In this document: positions 40,501 through 45,369 of the stretch, piece after piece
Layout: each line of letters begins with the position of its first letter
Position numbering within the stretch: position 1 is the first letter of the stretch
Assembly: GCF_009856605.1 (NCBI RefSeq)
Contig: NZ_CP047244.1
Coordinates: forward strand, 124,001 to 188,000
Length of the DNA stretch: 64,000 nucleotides
Origin: Trichormus variabilis 0441
Lineage (GTDB): Bacteria > Cyanobacteriota > Cyanobacteriia > Cyanobacteriales > Nostocaceae
Direction: 5' to 3'
The notes under the pieces: model-generated
The model's input: the letters and a program-made list of their open reading frames with translations, nothing else
Databases searched by the model: none
What the model was told of the DNA's origin: nothing
Position numbers and translations under genes: made by a program

Positions 40501-41477
40501 TGCTGTATAAAGATGTCGATGCGGCAATCAAAGCGGGTAGTGTGCGTTCCGGCCTAGCGCACTATATTTCAACTGGCTTTGCCCAAGGTCGCCAGACCAA
40601 TTTTGATTTCAATGAAACCTATTATCGCTTGCTTAACCCCGATGTTGACGCTGCGATTAAAGCAGGCACAATGCCTTCTGCACTCTATCATTTCATAAAC
40701 CACGGTTATAGCGAAGGCCGCACGCTTGCCAGCCAGTTCAATGAAAATTACTACCGTAGCGCGAATGCTGATGTCAACGCCGGAATTATCGCCGGAACTT
40801 ATAAATCCGGTTTGGATCATTATATTAAAACAGGCTTTGCCGAGGGTCGGATGGCGCGGTTCGATGCGTTCAGCAGTACGTTGACACACGGCACTAACAA
40901 CAAGGATTACATTGTAGGTAGTGCTAACAATGATGTGTTGAGAGGCTTTGCAGGAGATGATATTATAAACGCTGGCAATGGCAACGATACGATTCAGGGA
41001 GGCATTGGTAACGATATACTGCGCGGCGAAGCTGGCAATGATGCACTTTATGGGGACGATGGAAATGATTATCTCATAGGCGGTGCTGGCAACGATACTA
41101 TGGATGGCGGTGCCGGTACAGACACCTTTTCTTGGGATGCAACTGCTCTTAAAAGCAATGATCTGATGGCTGGCGGGCTGGATACCCTGCTTAATCCCAA
41201 AGGAGATCGGATCGATTTTACGAGCAACGTGGAAGCCCTGCTCAAAATTGGTGGACAGACACTTGCCTCGCTTACTGCTGACAAGACCCTTACCAATACT
41301 GTCACTAGCAGCATCACTTTCGGTACAGGCAATAATCTTCGTTTCGCCAACAGCTTATTGCAAATCGATCTTGATGGTAATGGCAGTTTCAATGCCACCA
41401 ATGATTTTCAAATCAGCCTCAGCGATGCTAACAGTCTTACCTATAAAGCTGCTGGAGATTTCTTTATCGTTAGTTAA
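34587..41477 (+). CDS. Giant Hint-domain and RTX-repeat secreted protein (2,296 aa)
   Basis: ATG at 34587 follows GGAGAG. Residues 1-205 look lysozyme/transglycosylase-like (NRFMDEVAYQETKGINALQD, GPGRGYFQYE). A Hint (hedgehog/intein) domain spans about 213-339: CFPAGVTILMSDGTYKPIEQ begins with the nucleophilic Cys213 and the domain ends at RVHN (H338-N339). A Gly/Ala-rich hydrophobic region follows (350-640). Two ~100-residue repeats contain RWDWQNNILYMGYNYQPDTT; two ~130-residue repeats contain RLKNWLDPNNRIEK. EF-hand-like DGDG and DNSGTIDGLNE loops lie around 1485-1600. RTX nonapeptides (GGAGNDTLTGGDGDD) occupy about 1705-1870 and the C-terminus. Four NPDV...HY...EGR repeats fill 1918-2094. 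There is no N-terminal signal peptide, so type I secretion is likely. It may be an effector, adhesin or toxin with Hint autoprocessing. Confidence 0.85.
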   Translation: MEYIFGNYDFSLPQYYYKSYYNEALELVVSKRWNDNQTIAKAALNRFMDEVAYQETKGINALQDNGGPGRGYFQYEMASGGGSGGANTAINRATNWYNKNGISVPNWLNQLKGKDVDFTSLSADQQCTIFLLDKVEDNNTYLDNIVKSYGTNNWDDTSEENWRIGHYGGKKTHEWRGEEASNGLMQSNIVLEELLYKLTVPQTTFPTLVTQHCFPAGVTILMSDGTYKPIEQVEIGDEVMAFDGLGELQPRKVTQTFITPDREVVQLGNIKVTLGHHFLQPDGSFKALGEIDTNGFLVGVTGKLIPHPGIKPVAGKHTVYNFTVEELHTYVAGDYRVHNESLSTYQPVTAAGIIGDALGGQVASLLAGKDLSEQLIYNALGKTLGGFIGDKASYYFYPTITNGKQDVLDNVALLKRVPGALTTTALSIGGSQLAKSLNKLLDTNNPIAQIGVGALSTGLVNYAWNAGVIDSLKIYPGIGGDVFAKWFGAHPNVLPDGTLERVNGNLVIKDYTFDDFTLNVANVGASMFGAYTGSQIFKNSVGRWNILSENLQNEGAAIGSSIGGLIGSFAASATATTASVSYAVYIGQALGIGSTAIAGPVGYAISAVISTVIGEIAGGWLNNLFGDKDYPRATYRVIYDPKLGYFTSTKSYELDGGNPTAAKQLGDTARDLLNGLSSMIGGELKAAPNFYYGNYFEQQIYQDETSWGANVAHHDFRGRHGFLSGQDALEAGVLEQLHLSTFLGANPYLQKVVSTFPIYPHNEKMTVQLHLSDATAQLLKAQEYTTYANNPVLYIKTMQMLEQEQAKTSSDAIRTGIAAGVYQGKDAGARWDWQNNILYMGYNYQPDTTPFAVTSSGTLVANYVGIPNWKTNPSQVRIIQFADNSRYVPVISSDGYNVILRPEAVVNWEQTKTWGDSIGLNQIAAQVLDPARISGNAIRAGVAAGTYANKEAGPRWDWQNSILYMGYNYQPDTTLFGVTDSNVLVAPYVGVADWRYNQSKVKIIQFADGSRYVPVIAPDSYTVLLRPEAAVNQIVVGGGQSNNYTGTSGDDVYIGKPGLDRFTDTGGNDIYLFRQGDKSKVITDTAGYDVIRFGGGITASQIVVYRDGNDLMLGINNIGWTTGQPFAFPDVLRIVGWYTNINNRIEQLHFEYNAQYYLETQSNGNVYIRRENKVGPPSLGNWITGSSAAEVLYGGIGPDLIQGGTGDDLYILQPSTQTVVIDDSPANNGVVVPGGTDTLLIKTAKSDDILLTLEGQDLLVSLKNTSYAPIRLKNWLDPNNRIEKIRFENRLEFPLVLGSDGKVSFPLVIALNGTLPGNVTPPISSSVQIKGGLISGSNADDILYGGPGPDLMQGGGGDDVYILKPGTQADVIDDSPLYNGVVIPGGTDTLQVETALPDNLVLTLDGQDLLVSLKNTSYVPIRLKNWLDPNNRIEKLRFDNGLEGLLALGSDGTVKFQPFLGKGALAFGVQPTLSTNVQINRLHLAVLDLDGDGLNIINNDVSPAQYDMDGDGFLQTTGWLGGNDAFLTIDRDNSGTIDGLNELISFQTGIPGTAYIGQFDTNRDGVLSTADGAIFSKLRLWIDSNYNGQTDLGELQQLSVAGIDMIALDTAPIDYFVNGAELVSTGYFIRYTGNIYKHIGELYGVDFAYTTTQQSRLEIVSANFARLNYKDDRDIWIPNNSSLAATVTIDPREVASLTAGDNNDTVTVFTGYANDIILNGGAGNDTLTGGDGDDIITGGEGNDVLNGGAGDDVLNVDTTDNLAALRGGTGFDTVIFDTGTTAFSFALGDANSIEFLIANDGANTITYYGATSVVFSGLGGNDVLVSGIGNDRLEGGDGFDTLTSSLGNDVLIGGRGDDILDGGDGYDTAVYQGSIFTNVVNFNGSYTYVKDTVNNRNDTDRVSNVEAFSFDDGVRTWQELRDFEDFYRLRNPDVVAAINANKFSSGFYHYVIWGKNEGRPISFDFNEAYYRLLYKDVDAAIKAGSVRSGLAHYISTGFAQGRQTNFDFNETYYRLLNPDVDAAIKAGTMPSALYHFINHGYSEGRTLASQFNENYYRSANADVNAGIIAGTYKSGLDHYIKTGFAEGRMARFDAFSSTLTHGTNNKDYIVGSANNDVLRGFAGDDIINAGNGNDTIQGGIGNDILRGEAGNDALYGDDGNDYLIGGAGNDTMDGGAGTDTFSWDATALKSNDLMAGGLDTLLNPKGDRIDFTSNVEALLKIGGQTLASLTADKTLTNTVTSSITFGTGNNLRFANSLLQIDLDGNGSFNATNDFQISLSDANSLTYKAAGDFFIVS

Positions 41478-41696
41478 ATGGGTTCCATTGTACGAGCTAA
41501 TCTTTATACTTTAAAACATTACGAGTAACAAATTTTTCTTTTTTAGTTACTTATGGATTTTTCTAAGATTTAAAGATTAAAGATATGCTCTACATAAAAT
41601 ATAACTAGCTTTCTGAATTCGTTGAATTGGTATTGCGTTTTTATTTCCTAATCTGTTGTGTATTATTAATGCACAACAGCCTAATCAATATATGAT

Positions 41697-42539
41697 TTAA
41701 ACGTGGTGAAGGATAATATTTATCGCATCTTGAGTGCTAATTTTATATTGTGTAGCAAGTTTATTCATGTTGGCTTCACCATTTGCATGATCTTTGATGA
41801 TTGCTCGAACAATGTTTGGTGAAACATTAATCTCACTATTGGTAACGACTGGTTTGGGTAAAGTTTGAGAAATAAATAATTCTTTTCTTCTTAATACATG
41901 TATTTGACGATAATGTTCTTTTCTGGGTATCCACAGACAATTACCAGGGGCAAAGTCACTCTCTTGATCAATACGAGATATCACTGTTCCTTCGGGTGCT
42001 AATCCCATATCTTTTAGAAATTGGGTAAAGTTATCACGCCAGGATGCATCAACTTCAATTCCGCACCCGCCATGATATTTGTACTGATGGTGGTTCTTGT
42101 TATAGCAGATACGCTTGATGTGTAACCAGGAGTTATACTCGTGGCTTTTGCAGTGACCGTGGATAGTTTTATCGGTCTTGAGGCTGTCCCGTTGCAAACA
42201 GCCGCAACTTTGTGTAAGCCCTCTTTTTAAGCTATTTTTACTAACATATTTTTGGGTTCCGCATCTGCATAAGGTAAGGAGGAGTAGTTCACCCCTTTTC
42301 CCCTTAACTTCTACATCAGATATAACTTTTAGTCTCCCAAAATTTGCACCAACTGGGATAGATTCTTTTCTTTTCTTACAACCGCAGTTAGTAGAGCGAC
42401 CATTGGTGAGAGTGTGACTGTAGACAAGTTTTTGAGTTCCACAATCACACTTACATAATACTTGCTTTCCTTGTTTTTCTAATACAGTCCAACTACCGAA
42501 TTTTCCACTTATATTAATTACGCGCTTTGTAGTCTCCAT
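41697..42539 (-). CDS. Phage-type endonuclease-like protein with two Cys-rich N-terminal modules
   Basis: 280 aa from ATG at 42539. Two tandem N-terminal modules share the pattern G.W/L.V...G....C.CG...V....L..G.S.NCGC: LCKCDCGTQKLV with STNCGC, then LCRCGTQKYVSKNS with QSCGC. They are presumably zinc-binding. The middle is the mobile-element/phage block EYNSWLHIKRICYNKNHHQY, KYHGGCGIEVDASW, FTQFLKDMGLAPEG, SRIDQESDFAPGNCLWIP, as in many phage homing-type HNH-like proteins. The C-terminus is a small helix-turn-helix (MNKLATQYKISTQDAINIIL). It is a probable selfish or DNA-binding endonuclease; catalytic activity is not proven. Confidence 0.7.
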   Translation of the reverse strand: METTKRVINISGKFGSWTVLEKQGKQVLCKCDCGTQKLVYSHTLTNGRSTNCGCKKRKESIPVGANFGRLKVISDVEVKGKRGELLLLTLCRCGTQKYVSKNSLKRGLTQSCGCLQRDSLKTDKTIHGHCKSHEYNSWLHIKRICYNKNHHQYKYHGGCGIEVDASWRDNFTQFLKDMGLAPEGTVISRIDQESDFAPGNCLWIPRKEHYRQIHVLRRKELFISQTLPKPVVTNSEINVSPNIVRAIIKDHANGEANMNKLATQYKISTQDAINIILHHV

Positions 42540-42567
42540 AAATCATTTTGGTGTTATTACTGCTGGG

Positions 42568-43986
42568 TTAAATATTTAAAACAAGCTGTTTTTCTTGCTC
42601 CAGTTCCTTCTTTATCCAAGCAAGTTGTTGTCCAATGGCTAGGTGCTGCATGGGTACTTTTGTCTCGTATCCCTTCGCTTGTAAAATGGGTGTTACCTCC
42701 TGTCTGTAAAGCTTGCCCGTCAAGAATACAAACTCTATTTCCAAAGACGCAACTTGTATAAGGTTTTCTGCTACTTGTTCCGCCCATAGTATACGTTCTT
42801 GATGAGATAAGGAATAGGGGGATTTATCGTAGGGCTTGATGATTGTTTCTGGGTTAAGAACTTGATGTAAAGGTGACAGGATATACCATCTTGATTCTTT
42901 TTCTTCTACGTAGCGACGGCAAGCTTGAAAGTGCTGCGAACAATATAAGTCTTTGGCGGCAGCAGAGTAGGGAAGCTGCTTGCCACATCCAGCAACCAGG
43001 TAGATTTTTTCCTTGGGAATGAATTTTCTGTAAGTGCCGATCGCCAGATTGAGGTTGTGGGCGATTCTTCCCATAGTATGCGTCCGTCCTTTGTTTGTTA
43101 ACCGAGGGTCAATCCTATGTCGGTTAAGAACCCTGCAAACATTACAGTTGCACTTTGGCGTGCAGTAGGCTGGCATCCGAATTAATTTTTCCTCATTGCT
43201 GACGAACATCCCACCGCCTAGTCCTTCTCGGATAAAAGTTGAACCATCAAAGGATAATCCCATCTGAGTAAAAGCTTTGGCATACTGGGGCGAACATAGT
43301 CCAAAAACGTGTAGATGAACATTTGGCTCGTGCGATACTCCTGCGGAGTCGCTGCGCGATGGCGAAACGCCCGCCTTGTCCTGTCGGACACGCTTCGCGA
43401 ACGGCGATACTCGTTCCGAGTCACTTCGTGAACGCACAACTTCAGTGATTGTTTTGATAATGTGCAAGTTAGTTGAATACTCCCTCGCCTGAGGAACAAG
43501 GCCACCGATGCCAAGATGGCGGTATCCTAGTCCCAGAAGATATTTTGCTACTTCAAGGCGTTCACTGAGAGACTGCCCGTGGATGACTGCTAGGGGGATT
43601 CTATTAGGAACATAACTTTTAGCAAGTTGGATAAATGTTTTTGCTTGTTGAAGGTTATATTCGTGCCGTTCTCTAATATTTTCTCCTACAAGTAAATGGT
43701 CAGGACAAACAATAATATCACCGACTTTTGAACGTTCTCGATATCTATGAATAGACCAGTGGGCATCAACATATTTACCGTTGAGAGTAGGAATATCTTG
43801 GTCACGGTAGTTAAACGATCCACAGTCATGAATAATCAGACTATCTGGAACAATTTCTGCTTTTGTAGCGAGTGAGTATAGCCAGCCCGCAGGCTGATAT
43901 TCAAGCAAGTGCCAAATCGGGATTTTTTCACCCTTGATTTTGAGAAAATCACTCTTACCTAGTACTGGATAAAAACCTAGTTTCAT
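42568..43986 (-). CDS. TGT/DpdA-like transglycosylase fused to a DUF6884-like domain
   Basis: 472 aa from ATG at 43986. The N-terminal barrel resembles tRNA/DNA-guanine transglycosylases. IIHDCGSFNYRD carries the substrate-binding/base Asp (D54, TGT DSGGF); PLAVIHGQSLSERLEVAKYL and LGIGGLVPQAREYS match the G-x-GG block. LSFDGSTFIREG carries the probable nucleophile D247, and YCTPKCNCNVC is a zinc-site-like Cys cluster. The C-terminal KIYLVAGCGKQLPYSAAAKD and LYCSQHFQACRRYVE resemble DUF6884 domains found with phage DpdA. Such enzymes insert 7-deazaguanines into DNA. Residues about 184-219 come from an in-frame palindromic repeat. No preQ0-synthesis genes are in the window. tRNA modification remains possible. 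Confidence 0.7.
   Translation of the reverse strand: MKLGFYPVLGKSDFLKIKGEKIPIWHLLEYQPAGWLYSLATKAEIVPDSLIIHDCGSFNYRDQDIPTLNGKYVDAHWSIHRYRERSKVGDIIVCPDHLLVGENIRERHEYNLQQAKTFIQLAKSYVPNRIPLAVIHGQSLSERLEVAKYLLGLGYRHLGIGGLVPQAREYSTNLHIIKTITEVVRSRSDSERVSPFAKRVRQDKAGVSPSRSDSAGVSHEPNVHLHVFGLCSPQYAKAFTQMGLSFDGSTFIREGLGGGMFVSNEEKLIRMPAYCTPKCNCNVCRVLNRHRIDPRLTNKGRTHTMGRIAHNLNLAIGTYRKFIPKEKIYLVAGCGKQLPYSAAAKDLYCSQHFQACRRYVEEKESRWYILSPLHQVLNPETIIKPYDKSPYSLSHQERILWAEQVAENLIQVASLEIEFVFLTGKLYRQEVTPILQAKGYETKVPMQHLAIGQQLAWIKKELEQEKQLVLNI
43332..43435. repeat. Palindromic repeat cluster inside the TGT/DpdA-like gene
   Basis: Several short palindromic units (CTCCTGCGGAG, GGCGAAACGCC, CTTCGCGAAC, ACTCGTTCCGAG) follow each other in frame, encoding SRSDSERVSPFAKRV-like residues rich in Ser, Arg and Asp. 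They are of the same style as the repeat in holB and others in Nostocales. They fall in a probable surface loop of the barrel. Confidence 0.65.
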
Positions 43987-44029
43987 AGTATTTAAACGAG
44001 CAAATTTTGAATTTTATTCGTTAAGTTAA

Positions 44030-44047
44030 CCCTCTGCTTGGAGAGGG
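44030..44047 (-). promoter_or_regulatory. Stem-loop upstream of the TGT/DpdA-like gene
   Basis: CCCTCT/AGAGGG (44030-44035 with 44042-44047) with a 6-nt loop, extended imperfectly to TTA/TAA, 44 nt before the ATG at 43986 and just after the upstream stop. Confidence 0.45.
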
Positions 44048-44059
44048 CTAATTGCTCAA

Positions 44060-44260
44060 TTACTTTCTGTATTTATTGGAAATACTTAGAAGATACTGCC
44101 GCCAACGATTAGAGACTTTAGTAGCAAGAGTGCTAATATCACTTGCTGCAATTTCTTCTGCTTCAGTTTCAAAAGCATCATCAAAGTGGCTCTTGGCGTG
44201 ATACTCCATACCATCAAAGTAAATATTGAAGCTAGGGTTAAGTTGAAAATCTTGAATCAT
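44060..44260 (-). CDS. Small hypothetical protein
   Basis: 66 aa from ATG at 44260, overlapping the 3' end of the upstream gene by 23 bases. It starts MIQDFQLNPSFNIYFDGMEY; the middle is acidic (HFDDAFETEAEEIAASD) and the end basic (NRWRQYLLSISNKYRK). It has no recognised family. The overlap supports coupled expression with the PD-(D/E)XK-like protein. Confidence 0.5.
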   Translation of the reverse strand: MIQDFQLNPSFNIYFDGMEYHAKSHFDDAFETEAEEIAASDISTLATKVSNRWRQYLLSISNKYRK

Positions 44261-45155
44261 ATTTATATCCTTCCTGGGGAAGATATAAACCCTTATTCTG
44301 TTCTGCTAGTCTATTTTTTTCATAATTATCAAGAATCATTTTCTTAAATTCTTCCCTTGTTGCTTGTAAGTCGCGGAATATTTTGTTAGTGGGATAGAAG
44401 AATACCGACTGTTGACGGCTGTAAAACCAGACTAGTTGATTGATACGATAGGTGTCATTGCTATCAAGCAGAACATAACTAATTTGTTGGTAAAAATTTT
44501 CTAGGGAGAAAGGACGCTTCTTGGCAGTTGTTCGTACATCAATAAGAGTATTTCCAGCGATTATTTGGCAATCAGCACCTCCAAGATATTCACTTAAAGG
44601 GTATGAAGCATTGCAGGTGATATTTCCACTCACTTGATTAGCTACAGTTTGCCAAGTACGGGGTAAAATACCGATAATTTGAGATGTATCTTGAATACTA
44701 GGAAGCCATTTTTTGAAATATTCTGGTTCAAGTTTAAGGGTTTTTTCTCCTTGTAGAAAAGGTTGAATAATTTCATGTATGTTACGGCTACGTGCATAAT
44801 TTTCTAATGCGCCCAGCAGCATACACTTTAGAGATTCTTCTTCAAGGGAAGTTGAATTGGTAACGCAGTAATCAAAAGCATATTCTATTTTGAGGGCTTT
44901 GGCTCCAACCTGAGCAAGACAATTAGTAAACCATGTTTTATCTTCATAGATGCTTCCTAAATATTTAGCAAGTGCTTTGGCGATCGCATTTCCTACCAAT
45001 GGAAAATCTACACCATCAACTGGACTGATAATTTCTTGATTTTCTAATAGTTGGTTATGGCTAGTAATCATTTTAATAACTGTTTGGTTTAGTCTAGAGT
45101 CAAACCATCCCCTGATAGGTGAATTTCTATTTTTTAATTCAGATGTTAAGCTCAC
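44238..45155 (-). CDS. PD-(D/E)XK-like protein
   Basis: 305 aa from GTG at 45155. I recognise no close family, but GGADCQIIAGNTLIDVRTTA followed by KKRPFSLENFYQQISYVLLD has the order of a PD-(D/E)XK nuclease core: Asp, a short hairpin, then hydrophobic-Asp/Glu-x-(K/T) and a Q..Y helix. The Lys of the motif is replaced by Arg or shifted (DVRTTAK). The N-terminal ~150 residues are helical. It is encoded between conjugation genes and the DpdA-like gene; a role in DNA processing or restriction is possible but not shown. Confidence 0.55.
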   Translation of the reverse strand: MSLTSELKNRNSPIRGWFDSRLNQTVIKMITSHNQLLENQEIISPVDGVDFPLVGNAIAKALAKYLGSIYEDKTWFTNCLAQVGAKALKIEYAFDYCVTNSTSLEEESLKCMLLGALENYARSRNIHEIIQPFLQGEKTLKLEPEYFKKWLPSIQDTSQIIGILPRTWQTVANQVSGNITCNASYPLSEYLGGADCQIIAGNTLIDVRTTAKKRPFSLENFYQQISYVLLDSNDTYRINQLVWFYSRQQSVFFYPTNKIFRDLQATREEFKKMILDNYEKNRLAEQNKGLYLPQEGYKYDSRFST

Positions 45156-45175
45156 TTTTTAATTTTTCGCTTGAA

Positions 45176-45212
45176 ATACTACATTGAGTATCTGCGTGAG
45201 CTTTACGTAGTA
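45176..45212 (-). promoter_or_regulatory. Weak leader-box match plus short stem (copy H)
   Basis: The minus strand reads TACTAC, 9 nt, CACGCA (plus 45193-45212), then a 5-bp stem ATACT/AGTAT (45176-45180 with 45187-45191), 21 nt before the GTG start. It has the same architecture as the stronger copies, but both halves are degenerate. Confidence 0.35.
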
Positions 45213-45369
45213 ATTTTTCGTTAAATTGTGTTATTTAACACAATAAACTAATCATTAAAATAAATGAAAAGCTTGTTGAATTTGAAATTTGCAACTGATG
45301 TAAAGCGTAACTTCTAAACCCAAGTTTTTATATTGTTAATGCAACTTTGCAAACTTGGTAATGGGTAAT

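Noticed and set aside
35084..41401. Many antisense and alternative-frame ORFs of 60-130 aa within the giant gene
   Set aside because: The RTX and Gly/Asp-rich repeats create stop-poor shadow frames; the plus-strand frame has clear domains and the shadows have none.
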